From: Marsupella aquatica
Lineage: Eukaryota > Marchantiophyta
Assembly: GCA_973895155.1 (NCBI GenBank)
Contig: OZ316892.1
Location: 25,606,001 to 25,670,000, forward strand
Direction: 5' to 3'
DNA length: 64,000 nucleotides
Of the stretch, positions 36,601 through 51,580 are shown piece by piece. The notes below the pieces were generated by a model that saw nothing but the letters and a program-made list of their open reading frames with translations, had not been told where the DNA came from and did no database searches. Numbering within the stretch: the first letter of the stretch is position 1; each line of letters opens with the position of its first letter. A program made the translations under genes and the position numbers.

Positions 36601-38207
36601 TTCTTCCCGATTTCTGTTCGACATGTGAGTTTTCCAGTTGTCGCACATATCCAAGTTGTAATTTGGAGTACTGATGGGAGACAAAATATCTGGGTGGAAA
36701 GAAATTTTGTGAATCTCTAGCCGACCTTCTGCATACAGCTTGTCTACACGAGACATTTTCGTCAGGATGTGAGGACGGTAAGAGTTCCAATCAACACGAG
36801 AAATTTTAGAGCTCGATCAATTTCGAATTCTCTGAGGTATTGGCACATAGGGTCGATGGAATATTTCTGCTTGTAGTTCCTTAGACGTAAGCTTGAATTG
36901 AAGGTAAGATGCATTTTCCAAATCCCGGAGAGCCTCGATGCCTTCGGCTTCCTTTTGCCAAGCATGTATTCATCAACATTCCATCTGAGTCCAGGACACA
37001 TCCGGCAAGATCGAGGAAGATGTTGAATCTGACAAGGCGGTACTCCTGCTACCAGGATGAATCCATCCTTCTCATCAAGAATGTATCCTTTCAGAGGTAA
37101 ATTAAGCACAAGTTGCCAAAAAACTGCTAGAGTGAATGTATCTGGGAATGCTCAACTAACTTGGGAGCCATATCCTTCACAAAGGAGTACCATAATATCC
37201 CAACATGTGATACATCTGTGATTGCTCAACTTGGCAGCAACATCTGCACAAAAGAGTACCATAATATATTAACATTTGATTATTGTTGTTAGATATTTAC
37301 TCTTAGGTCTAAAGTAACCCTATTAAATTTGGTTAGGTTAACCATGCTATATGCTATATACACAAAGTATTTGAAGTCATTTGGAGTCATTTGAAAAAAA
37401 ATGAGAGCTAGGGTAGTGTTGTGGAAACTGATGGGCCTAGAGTACCATAAAGTTTTTGTGTGTTTTTGTGCACATAGGTGAATCATGTATGTCTCGTGTC
37501 AGTTACTTGTTTGTTTGATGATCACATGTGCATGAGTACATCTATGCGCTCAATAGGTGTACAACCATGTTATCATTACGTTCATGTAGTTGTTGTGGTC
37601 ATGCAGTTGTTGTGATAATGCTGTCATTCCGACCATATTGTTGTTGCAACCATGTGTTCACCTGTGACCATTTGGTCAATGTGCCCATATTGTTATGGCA
37701 TCCATGAGGTAGTTGCAGCCATGATGTAGTTATGGCCATGCAGTCATGTTAACAGGTGTGCAGGTTTAGTGTGCCGATTTCTTCAAATTTGTATAGTGAG
37801 TAGGTCCCCAAGCTAGGCAACACCATCTGAGCCCAAATGGCTTTAGATAACAATGTTATGAGTGAAAAACTCTTTTGAATGCAACTTAGGATGGTGACTA
37901 CCCTAGTAGCACAAAAACTAGCACCCTGAAAACTCAAAATAAACACCTGAAATTTTTTAAGTTAGTACTGGTAGTTAAATATGCACACTGTCACCACTAA
38001 TTATTGACATATCTAAAACAAAAAACGAAACAAAAAACTGATTTGAGTACCCAATTTCAGAAGTCCTTGGCATAACTTTTTGACTTTCACCAAGGAAAAC
38101 ACATACCAGTTGAAGAAGTATTTTTAACATAAAGTATTCTTATAGTTTAAGTTAAGAATTCAAAATAATTATATAGATAAAGTATGAACGCAGTGATGGT
38201 CAAGCGA
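36601..38207. other. Spacer with weak UGT remnants and cryptic repeats
   Basis: 36.6-37.1 kb holds weak minus-strand resemblance to UGT N-terminal sequence ('EFEIDRALKFLV', 'YAEGRLEIHKISFHPDIL') in broken frames. 37.5-37.75 kb has loosely repeated 'GTAGTTGTGGCCATG'-like words. The rest is AT-rich, with no exon seen. Confidence 0.35.
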
Positions 38208-38270
38208 AGGCATATGGTCTAGTAAAATGATTCTCGCTGACGCCGCAAGTTCGATTCTCACAGTGCCCCA
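38208..38270 (+). tRNA. tRNA-Pro-like fragment 1 (pseudo)
   Basis: 'GGCATATGGTCTAGT', 'ATGATTCTCGCT' and 'AAGTTCGATTCTCACAGTG' followed by CCCCA follow plant tRNA-Pro, with the A and B box regions recognisable, but the anticodon arm is deleted. A T-run follows at about 38283. Not expected to make a working tRNA. Confidence 0.6.
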
Positions 38271-38307
38271 AACAATGGTACTGTTTTTGTCACAAATTCA
38301 CACTAAA

Positions 38308-38363
38308 ATGGATTTCTCGCTTCTGGTGCGCGAGGCCGCGAGTTCGATTCTCGCAATGCCCCA
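38308..38363 (+). tRNA. tRNA-Pro-like fragment 2 (pseudo)
   Basis: 'ATTTCTCGCTTCTGGTGCG' and 'GAGTTCGATTCTCGCAATG' followed by CCCCA match the anticodon arm, T arm and 3' acceptor strand of tRNA-Pro; the D arm is missing. The flanking 'CACAAATTCAC.CTAA' is shared with fragment 1, so the pair is a tandem duplication of about 95 bases. Confidence 0.6.
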
Positions 38364-38941
38364 AATCGCGATATATTGTTTTACGCCACAAATTCACGCT
38401 AATACGCATGACACGAGGTTTTCATTCCTACCCGTAGTTTTTTCCCACACGAATCCCACAGGAAGGGCTTTGATCCCCGTTCGTCATTCTTCATGGAGTG
38501 ACTCTCATCCGAATCGCAACCTGAGGGTTGTTTGAGTGTTCACCGTCGTGACTGCCAATTGAAATTGAAGCTCGGAGGAGTTTTTTCTTGCTCGTTCCAT
38601 TTCCCGTTTCAGACTGAGGTGCGGAGGCGGAGTGGACTGACCTCCTGAAGGAGCAGGCAAAAGCGGTGACAAGTTTGAGCTCTGAATCGCTACCTGAGAA
38701 TGGTTAAGAGTGTCCATTCTCGTTGACTGATGAGTGACTTTGAAGTTTGGAGGGAACAGGTTTTGGAACTGTTCATTACTTTCCAGTTTTCCGTTTCAAA
38801 GATTGCCGCGTTTCTGCGTTTGGTGAGGATCGATTGAAGTTTCGTCGATGTTGGTTGGGATTCTCTGTCTTTCAAATCCTTCTCGTCGTCGACTGTAGAT
38901 AGGCGGAGAGAGAACAGAGAGGGAGATCTAGAAATTAGTTG

Positions 38942-42994
<4,053 letters not shown>

Positions 42995-44324
42995 TATTCC
43001 TTTTCAGGGAGTAAGACAGTTGCCTGGTTCATGGCTTCTGTTTTTTGTGCCGCACACTTAACTTATAGATTTTAGAGTGCTTGAAAAATCATGCTGCGGA
43101 CAACAAGCTGGAAGAGTTCCTCAGACGGAACTATTTTTGAAAGATCTTCTAGCACGAAGTGTCAATGTCATCTGTTTTTCATAAGCTATCTGCGGAAGAT
43201 TGGTCTCACCAGTCTTGTGGCTAGAAGTCCTGTTGGAGTCATAGAAACACGACTGTCTTTGACTTCTGTCCAGGTGAAGAGATTTTGTGTATGATTTGGA
43301 CGTTTGATGTACGTTATTCTCCAGTGGGAAATACAGACATGTTTTGTCTAACGGGCAAGTGGCTTGTATTGTCAATCTCCATTATAGCAGAGATGAATTT
43401 TTTTAAAACTCATTTATCAGATCTATGGCACTTAAAAGCAAATTCTAAACAGCGCTCAGGATCTGAGCGGAAAAGGTCCACGTTTTTGCACTAAGCCACC
43501 GCAAAACATGACCCGGAAAGTTGGGGGAATGGCTTTCAGGGGTTTAAGGGAGAGGGAAGCACTGTTAGCATGGGAGATAGTTGGCTCTACATGAGCTCGC
43601 ACAAGGGAGGAAGATTTATAACACGATAACTGAGCATTGCTCTAGCTACAGGTGATCTCAAAGACAGCCAGCAAAGGCATTATAAGCTTGACAGTCACAT
43701 CTGCCATCTCCAACGACTACCATTCAAAGATGCAAAGTTGACGACTTATTGGGTTAAAACCCAGAAATCTTCGCATGTCCTCACCATATAGCTGATAGTT
43801 AAATATACATTTGCTTAGTCATAAAAATTGAATCTAGTGTAAAGACGGTCTATAACTTCTGTTGATTACTTTGTAGGTGTCAAACTCAGCTGGTCAGTTT
43901 TTCATCCCCGCATCAAATTTAGTGCAGAAGAGAGTTTTTCAACACCACACCTTTTAATTATTAGTAGTAATCTATTTTTACAAGTTGATAATTCATGTTA
44001 TTTGGAGAACACATTTGTAATATTGGATACTTTGGGTCCAGCTTAATAAACAACTCTCCTGAATGCCCATTCTTTGCATGTAAATAGAACACCTTTTAAT
44101 GAGGAGGTGAACAAAGAGTTAGCCCCCAAGTCAACACTTCATCTCTAAAAGAAGCTTTTGGCCCAAAATTGGTAGTCATTAATATGGCGCAATCCCTGCT
44201 TGTACCAATAAGAAATAACATAGCAGCTCGGTCCCCCTCTTGTTTTCAAAGAACTCTATAGCCTAGTTTCCATAAAAGTCCACAAATCATCACCAACCAA
44301 ACCTCAATTGTCACAACCTCTTTT

Positions 44325-44480
44325 TTCTCAATGACATCTTGGTCAACACGATATTTTTTTGCTCAATGACATTTTGGCCAACACAACATCTTTTGTGCAA
44401 TGCACGAGTATTCCAAACCTCAAATTGTCACATCTGTTTGTTCAACTACATCTTGGCCAATACAACATCTGTTGTACAAC
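44325..44480. repeat. Imperfect repeats 'TCAATGACATCTTGG..AACACAACATCT'
   Basis: Three imperfect copies of about 35 bases at 44325, 44361 and 44443. Confidence 0.7.
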
Positions 44481-44930
44481 ACACGAATATTGAGCTAGTA
44501 AATACTATAAAGATAAAATGAAAATTTAATTTTTTTATAAAGAATATAAAAACAAAACTACATAAATTACATTCTTCACAATTATAGTCACCCATTTTAC
44601 TTGCAGAGATGAAACTGTATTTTTCACAATTATGCACATTTGTTTTAGTTGTAGAGGTGGAGTCAGAGTATACTAATTTTACATTTCCTTCTAATAATAC
44701 AAATGCCTTTAACATCATATAATGATTGAGTACATTCTTAAATATTCATATATGTATAATTACATTGTGCCGTACACAACTTGTAGGGCTAGATATTCCC
44801 TCACAATTATTACCACCTAGGTACGTTATTGTCTTGTCACCTTTCGTTACCACCAGCTTTGCTTCACACTGATTTCTTACTGATCAAAGGCTGGAATTAG
44901 AACATGACATAAATCCAATGGTCAGCCAGG

Positions 44931-45060
44931 GTTCTCATCCAATCTCATTTTGTAAAGGGACAATTGATAACTTTTAGCGGGATTGAATATTATAGTTCCC
45001 ATCCAATCTGATTTTGTAAAGGACAATTGACAACTTTTGGCGGGATTGAATATTATAGCT
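44931..45060. repeat. 65-base tandem duplication
   Basis: Two copies of a segment with 'CATCCAATCT', 'TTTGTAAAGG' and 'GCGGGATTGAATATTATAG' lie head to tail. Confidence 0.9.
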
Positions 45061-45411
45061 GTAGATTATTATAGAAACACTGTTTTAGTCTATGGTTACT
45101 TGGGTTAACTTGACTTCCACCAATGCAGTGCTGCTGATTGCATGGAATTTCCATTAGGATGGGATGGTTTCACGCAGTTGTTGAAATTTCCTAGAGTAAT
45201 CTGGTCACGTATAGTGCCAATATGTCTCATATAGGATGGAATCTGATCCATGGTTAACCCTTGTTTGAGTTTGGTATAGGTGCTCTGAAATAATGGCAGT
45301 ACAGATACAAAAACAAAACCATGACTGATTTTGTAATTACCCTCATCTTGTTCAACAGTTGTGAAGAAAAAACAGTAGCTGCCAGTTAGTCCGGTTCTCT
45401 GCAACATGATT

Positions 45412-45485
45412 TTGTTTTTGTGGCAAACTTTCTATAAATTCCGGCTCTTTTTTTGTGGCAAACTTTCCATAAATTCCGGCTCTTT
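45412..45485. repeat. 36-base tandem duplication
   Basis: 'TTTGTGGCAAACTTTC.ATAAATTCCGGCTCTTT' occurs twice in a row. Confidence 0.9.
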
Positions 45486-46233
45486 GAAAGCTCTACGAGA
45501 CTTTTCAGTTCTCCGCTGAGTAGGGGGTTAGCCTTCACCTCTCATATGTTGATTACTTTTTGTTCCTTGTTCCTTTGTTGGCTTTTGGTTGGGGATCCCT
45601 TTGTAGGCTGCAATAGGACTGTCGACTCTGTGAAGGAGAAGATGTCAAAATATTCTTTATCTGATTTCCCTGATGTCAGATCTCACTAGACTTAAGGATG
45701 ATTGTGAGATTCTGGCTAATGGGGCCTGTGATTTGGTGGGACACTGGCTAACGAGTACAAAATAAAAGTAGCCAATTTTTGCCAAAGTGACAAAAGCTTG
45801 TTGGGGACTTGGAATTTGGCGAATTTTTGCCACAACAAAGAAAGGCTGCTCTGAATACTCCAGTGAATGTGTGAGGGCCCTAACAAGTCACTTCAAATAT
45901 GGGGTTTGTTTAATTAAAGCGCCCCATCAAGTCTGGAAATAGGGGACCCACTGGAGGCTTCCAATTAGCCAGATTTTGCACTTATGGAGTTTGCACTTAG
46001 GAAGAGCCTAATGGCGACTGGACTGTCCGTCTGTCAAGCTCTTCTGTACAACATTATTTTCAGTGGCAAAAATAGCCAAATTCTTTGCATCTCACCGAAA
46101 AGTGTACGACAACTTTTAGCCCTTTTTGGCTAAAACGGGCCAAGCTTTTTGTTCTTGATTGCAATAATGGCAAAAATTAGCCAAATTCTCACTCAAAAGA
46201 CACTTTCACACATCTGGCACGCTTTTTACTTAG

Positions 46234-46610
46234 ATCAACCACTTTCCAATATAGCCACAGAGTCACAGACGGACAGACCTCACTTGTCAGAATCTGACAT
46301 GTACCCTAACATCTAGGGAGATCCAATGGTCAGAAACTTCTGGCTAAATTTGGTAAGATTGCTTTTTTCTTGGATCAGCCACTTTCCAATATAGCCACAG
46401 ACTGACAGACCTCACTTGTTGGAATCTGGATCTAATGGTCATAAACTTCTGGCTAAATCTAATGGTCATAAAATTCTGGCTAAATTTGGTGAATTTTTTT
46501 TGTCTGGGATTAGCCACTTTCTGACTTTCCCAAGCCACAGACCTGAGACCCCACTAGTCAGAATCTGACAGTCCTCCGTAAATCTAGGCAGATCTAATGG
46601 TCAGAAAGTC
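46234..46610. repeat. Three imperfect 136-140-base tandem repeats
   Basis: Units start at about 46234, 46374 and 46510 with 'GCCACTTTC', contain 'CACAGAC' and 'AGAATCTGA', and end with 'AATGGTCAGAAA'. They have no coding potential. Confidence 0.8.
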
Positions 46611-47668
46611 ATTCTTAGAGAAGTAATCTGCTGAGCATCTTCTCTTTCACAGAAGGTCACAAATTGGGATTGGGAGAAAAAGAGTCTCTCGTGACCGCTT
46701 TTCAGGCGATTCTCTCGTGAACTGGTGTTCATTTCTCTTAGGACTGGTTGATTTTGTTGTACCTTCCGACGTCTGGGTGCTCAAAATCGTGCTCTCGTAA
46801 TTGGCACTGATCGCGCTGGATCGATTGGTGATAACAGAATGCCTTCACGAGTGTCTGTCGATACCTGCAATGCAACATTTCTCTTCTATGGCTTTGATTC
46901 CAATGTGGAGAGCTGAAGACACAGTTTTTGCTCTCTTTGCAAGTTTTCTATTGTGTTTGAAGGAAAGACATCTTGCATTAGAGAGGTAAGAAGCTTTTGA
47001 CGGCCTGATTGGCTGTGCTGTGCCTTTGTCGGTGCTCGGAATCATGCTCTCGGAGTGATGGTGCTCTACGCATTTCTCGCGCATTCATGCTGTTCGCGGA
47101 GCTTGGTTGCATTCCTGTTGTGACGGTTTAAGTTGTTTCTGGTTTAATTCGCTGTGATGGCGAGGTTTCTCGTTCGTTGCAACTCATGTTACTGGTTGGT
47201 GCGTCTAATTTATGTTGTCTGAGAGGACAATTCAGTTGTGTAGAGGTAGCTGTAATGAGGTAGGCATTTGTCTGAATGGGGTTTTGTCAATATGTAAAAT
47301 CGTCCAATGAGTGTCTGAAGCTCCATTCTCATTCTGTCGAGCATTCTGTGCTTTGCAGCTTTGGGCCGATTGATTGAATGAGCGCTTGCCATTTTGGTAT
47401 CGTGCTCAGCACAGGCATATTTACTGGTGTATGAATTATGATCGAGTCGACTTGTTGTGAGATGAGAGCTCGAATTGAGTAGTTCATCGGTAGAAACTAC
47501 AGTCATGTCGGCCGATTTTCATTCTGAGAGACTGAAGTTTCCAAGGAACGGTGGATAGACTCTACTGGAGGAGATTTCTTGGCTACGATATCATAGAAAG
47601 GGTTCAAAATCATGGTACAGGCTCAGGATAGGCTCGGACGAAGTTAGTACGGGCAGGAGAAGACTGCG

Positions 47669-50224
47669 ATGGCGGCCATGCCCAGGGTAGCGGCAGACGT
47701 GCAGCCAGTGGGAGGAGTGCAAGAGGCTCCGCCGCCAATGGACTTAGAAAGGATATTGTCTGCGAGCACAATGAAGGAGTGGTGGAGCTTGTTATCAACG
47801 AGTGTCGGTCCCGATCTTTCTCAGCTCCATTGGGACATCTTAAGCTTTTGCAAAGCGCATGAATTGACACCTCACCAAATCCAGTTGAGAAAGGACGCTG
47901 TGGCGTGTGTAGAGCGTGCAGTGCACGAAATTTGGCCAATTGCTGAAACGCATTTGTTCGGGTCTACAGCCACAGGCTTGGCTCTGCCGTCGAGCGACAT
48001 AGATCTGGTGATCATGCCCCCGAAGGATCTAGGCTCCGCTTGGCGTAACCCGACACCAATGTCATGGCAAAATGCGTTGAGCAGAAAGTTAAATGGGCTC
48101 GGACAGTGCCGTTCCCTTAAGAAAATCCCCTTTGCAAAGGTTCCAATTCTCAAAATGGTGTTCAATTCCGGAATCGCCTGCGATATTTCCTTCGATGCTC
48201 GCAACAGCCACGCTGGTGTCTCCGTGATCCGCCATTTTGTGGAGCAATACGAATCTTGTCGCCCACTGTGTCTAGTGCTCAAATTCTTTCTCAGAGGGAA
48301 CAACTTGAACGATCTTCACATTGGCGGACTCAGCAGTTTTTGCGTCATCACTATGGTCATCAGTCATCTTCAAAAAACGGCCTCGATTGTTGAAGCTGGA
48401 CGTGGCGACCTTGGGACTTTGCTATTGTCCTTTCTCGCGTATTACAGCAACATACACAGTTACAGAACGGAAGTGGTATCCACAAGGTCTGGCTTTTGCG
48501 GCTCCAAGGAGGACAAGGGGTGGGTGAGCCAGAAAAACCCTCAGCTTCTGGCCGTAGAGGATCCTCTTGACCCCACGTCGGACATCGCAAAGGGCTCGTA
48601 TAGAATTGAGCAGGTACGCAACAAGTTCTCGGTGGCACAGAGAGCGTTGCTTACCAACTGGCACAAGGAACACGTTTTGGCGCCGATTGTTGGCACCACT
48701 TCCAACCAGAATGAAACGCCAGCTGCACCCTCCCCTGAGAAGTCGAAAACATCGAAGCGGGGAGGAAGGAAGAAACATCGTACCGCCAGTCGCCAAGACG
48801 AGTACATCCTCTCTCAGCAGCCAGCTCTCAAGATTCCACGGAGACATCATGCTCCACAAGGGAGTGGTCTGGTGACAAGGAGTCAGCTGAACCGGATAAT
48901 GCAGAACATTGGGGGCCCTACCGAGGAAGATCGCCTTATGCAGTCGGGCCATTCCCATCTCACTCAAGACGGTTTGGACGTTCCGGTAATTCGAAGAAAT
49001 CAGGATGAAAGGATACTGGGAGACTTTTGGGAGTCGCACTTAACAACCCGATCGAAACCGAGGAAAAGTTCCCTGATGCTCTCTAGCGTTGGGGTTACTG
49101 ACTTAAGTGCACAAGCTGAGCTAAGTCATAAAGTACCTCAGAGAATCAGCAAAGTACAGCCCAGTGTTCAGGATGAGAAGTTACTTAAGCACCGTGGCGC
49201 TGGAGGTGACAGCGAAGAGGTTCAGGCCGAACGAGGTCAGTGTGGAAGCCAAATACTTTCAAAAATTCAGGAGGTGAAGTCAGTCGATGAGATCGTGGAG
49301 ATCTGGGAGGCTCAATTGCCTCCGAGATTGAAGGCAGGTAATTGCTCGTCGAAGCAACTTTGTGCTGGATGTGAATACGAAGATACGCAGCCAGAGCAAA
49401 AGAGTCACCTGGAACATCATCCACCTACACAATGCAGTGCGGTACTGGAAAGAAGCCCGGACGAGAGAAAGCTGGTTGATTTTGGGGAAACATATCTGAA
49501 CCCGAAACCAGAGTCCAAGAAGGGCCCTTGGAATGATCAGCAGGCTCCCCGAGCTGGAGATGAGGGACCGGAAGTGTGCCAAGACGAGAGAAAGCTGGTT
49601 GATTTCTGGGAGACACATTTGAACCCGAAACCAACGTCGGCGAGGGCCCCATGGGATGATCACCAGGCTCCCCCAGCCGGAGATGAGGGGCTGGAAATGT
49701 GCCTGGACGAGACAAAGCTGGTTGATTTCTGGGAGACACATTTGAACCCGAAACCAAAGTCGAAGAAGGGCCCTTGGAATGATCAGCAGGCTCCCGGAGC
49801 TGGAGATGAGCGACTGGACATGTGCCTGGACGAGAGAAAGCTGGTTGATTTCTGGGAGACACATTTGAACCCGAAACCAACGTCGGCGAGGGTCCCATGG
49901 GATGATCACCAGGCTCCCGGAGCTGGAGTTGAGGGACTGGAAATGTGCCTGGACGAGAGAAAGCTGGTTGAATTCTGGGAGACACATTTGAACCCGACAG
50001 CAAAGTCGAAGAAGGGCCCTTGGAATGATCAGCAGGCTGCTGAAGGTGCAAATGAAGGGGAACGTGCTGAGAAATGCAAGGATCATGGGTATGATAGGAT
50101 ATTGGTTGATTTTTGGGAAGCCAATTTGGCTGGGAGCCGCAAGTCAAGGAAATGTGCTTTGATACACGATACGATGGCAGGTGAAGAAGATATTTCACAG
50201 TGCAAAAGCACCACCAGGAGCTAA
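47669..50224 (+). CDS. TRF4/PAPD5-type non-canonical poly(A) polymerase with FWE-motif tail
   Basis: A nucleotidyltransferase of the Trf4/PAPD5-7 group, which in other eukaryotes adds short A tails to nuclear RNAs for exosome decay. It is a single open frame of 851 codons. Residues about 50-330 hold the catalytic core: 'LFGSTATGLALPSSDIDLVI' with Asp110 and Asp112, third Asp172 in 'CDISFD', 'CLVLKFFLRGNNLND', 'GGLSSFCVITM' and the closing 'VEDPLDPTSDIAKGSYRIEQV'. After a basic stretch ('SKRGGRKKHR', possible nuclear signal) come about 450 low-complexity residues in which a motif like 'DERKLVDFWETHLNPK' recurs eight times. Unlike its neighbours the gene has no intron. The start ATG at 47669 is the first in frame; ATG at 47678 is an alternative. 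The nearest family label is inference; the core motifs are clear. Confidence 0.9.
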   Translation: MAAMPRVAADVQPVGGVQEAPPPMDLERILSASTMKEWWSLLSTSVGPDLSQLHWDILSFCKAHELTPHQIQLRKDAVACVERAVHEIWPIAETHLFGSTATGLALPSSDIDLVIMPPKDLGSAWRNPTPMSWQNALSRKLNGLGQCRSLKKIPFAKVPILKMVFNSGIACDISFDARNSHAGVSVIRHFVEQYESCRPLCLVLKFFLRGNNLNDLHIGGLSSFCVITMVISHLQKTASIVEAGRGDLGTLLLSFLAYYSNIHSYRTEVVSTRSGFCGSKEDKGWVSQKNPQLLAVEDPLDPTSDIAKGSYRIEQVRNKFSVAQRALLTNWHKEHVLAPIVGTTSNQNETPAAPSPEKSKTSKRGGRKKHRTASRQDEYILSQQPALKIPRRHHAPQGSGLVTRSQLNRIMQNIGGPTEEDRLMQSGHSHLTQDGLDVPVIRRNQDERILGDFWESHLTTRSKPRKSSLMLSSVGVTDLSAQAELSHKVPQRISKVQPSVQDEKLLKHRGAGGDSEEVQAERGQCGSQILSKIQEVKSVDEIVEIWEAQLPPRLKAGNCSSKQLCAGCEYEDTQPEQKSHLEHHPPTQCSAVLERSPDERKLVDFGETYLNPKPESKKGPWNDQQAPRAGDEGPEVCQDERKLVDFWETHLNPKPTSARAPWDDHQAPPAGDEGLEMCLDETKLVDFWETHLNPKPKSKKGPWNDQQAPGAGDERLDMCLDERKLVDFWETHLNPKPTSARVPWDDHQAPGAGVEGLEMCLDERKLVEFWETHLNPTAKSKKGPWNDQQAAEGANEGERAEKCKDHGYDRILVDFWEANLAGSRKSRKCALIHDTMAGEEDISQCKSTTRS
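49460..50074 (+). repeat. Five 123-base coding repeats in the poly(A) polymerase tail
   Basis: Units start with the GAC of 'DERKLVDF' at 49460, 49583, 49706, 49829 and 49952, exactly 123 bases (41 residues) apart. They alternate two sub-types ('SKKGPWNDQQAP' and 'TSARAPWDDHQAP'), suggesting duplication as two-unit blocks. In the first unit the Trp is Gly (TGG to GGG). Confidence 0.95.
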
Positions 50225-50261
50225 CTACACAAGGCAGTTCCCTCGCGGGAAGGAGCGAGGA

Positions 50262-50355
50262 AGAGGCAATATTGTCGAACTTCTGGGAAGTGTGTTTAAA
50301 TCCAGCAATTTCAAGGAAATGTTACCTGAGACGCAAATCGACGGCAGTCGTCTAG
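50262..50355 (+). pseudogene. Out-of-frame ninth FWE repeat after the stop
   Basis: Beyond the TAA at 50222-50224, a different frame reads 'EEEAILSNFWEVCLNPAISR' and then 'KCYLRR', ending at TAG 50353-50355. It matches the repeat pattern (LVDFWE..LNP..SRK), so the ancestral tail was longer and was cut by a frame change, or it is reached by splicing that I cannot see. Confidence 0.75.
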
Positions 50356-50389
50356 TGGGCGGGACTGAAGATCTGGGTAACACTTTGTA

Positions 50390-51580
50390 AGGCGCATCTG
50401 ACTTCCCAGAGTCTGCAATCTTGGAAGGGTACTCACTTGAAGCATTATACAACTTGCAGTGGAGAAGTCGCTCTTGAGGTAGTGGAAATTTCATCCGAAA
50501 TAGCCTTAAAGAGACATAGATGTTTAATCATGATCTGTGCTTACAAATGTTTCCCAGATGCGTACAATGCTGTATAGTCTTTCCATGTTGGCAAAAAAGG
50601 TTCACAAATGTTCTCAATGTTCTTGCAGAACTAAGCGGGAGACGTTTGCTTGTGTGTTGACCAGATTTGCATGGCAATAACCGATCAGCAGAGGTGCATT
50701 TTTTGGTGGATTGTGTCAGCGAAGCTCCTGGTTTGAGACTCCCCGGGTGGCGAATCACTGCCTGTTGGTGCGTACTAGAGAGCGTAAACCGTGACCTAGG
50801 TTTGTCTTCAATTACGCCCTACTCGGATTAATAGCGGAAAGAGCTTTGTAATGAGTTGAAGATAATGTAGAAATTGTTGTCGCTGACCGTGGCATAGTTG
50901 TGGCAGGCAACTGCAAAAGGACAGATGCATTGATAAGGAAGGACAGATGCACTGATAAGGAAGTACAGTATGGTGAGCGGTTGGCGACAGAAGACGGGAA
51001 GGAGCAGTTGGCGACAGAGGACGGGTAGGAGCGCTTGCTACTTTGTTATGGTTTCAGTTAGAGAGACTTCCTTATCAGTGCATCTGTCCTTTTGCAGTTG
51101 CACTGATAAGGAAGTCTCTCGTCAGACCACGTCATTTTTTTTTCTGTTTCAATTGCCGTTGAGTATGGAGGACAAAGTACCATTCTGCATACTTAAAAGT
51201 CCAGTGGAGACGCTAAAAAAATGGCTTTCAAGCTTGTCACACCCACTGAGGATTTATGCAATGAGCTGCTTGCTCATTATTGTAGCAGAGAAAATGTGAT
51301 TCAATTTTCCTGAACTTTAGGAAGATTCATAAGCATGAGCTTGTTGCTTTTTCTCCACCTACTTAACATGAAATTTTGGTGCCGGTATTGCCATTAATTA
51401 AATAGATGTAGTTGCCTCATGCATCCTCATTTTGAGAAATGCTCACTTAGGATCAACGTCCGTCCTATGGAGAAGTCCTATTAAGACAATGAGCCAAGTT
51501 TTAAGATCAACTTACAAGTCATTTACAAAAAGAAACTTACAACTGAACATGTGGATGACAATACCAAGGCGAAATGCTCA
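50390..51580. other. Spacer between two convergent genes
   Basis: Apart from the inverted repeats, this 1.2-kb stretch shows no coding sequence. It must contain both 3' UTRs. Confidence 0.5.
50908..51120. repeat. Nested inverted repeats with a perfect 22-base hairpin
   Basis: 51061-51082 and 51099-51120 are perfect reverse complements around a 16-base loop. The sequence 'TGCAAAAGGACAGATGCA' with 'TGATAAGGAAG' at about 50910-50967 is also complementary to 51064-51098. Between them (about 50974-51032) lies a second direct repeat, 'GTTGGCGACAGA.GACGGG', twice. Confidence 0.92.

Larger units (their letters stand above)
42995..47668. other. Repeat-rich spacer between PIP and the poly(A) polymerase
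   Basis: No gene recognised in 4.7 kb. It contains short tandem duplications (listed separately) and AT-rich sequence. The last 900 bases are GC-richer, without ATG-led coding, and probably hold the promoter and leader of the next gene. Confidence 0.5.

Noticed and set aside
49280-50198. Two long minus-strand frames (268 and 257 codons) rich in repeats
   Set aside because: They mirror the 123-base coding repeats of the poly(A) polymerase tail; a repeat length divisible by three keeps antisense frames open by chance.
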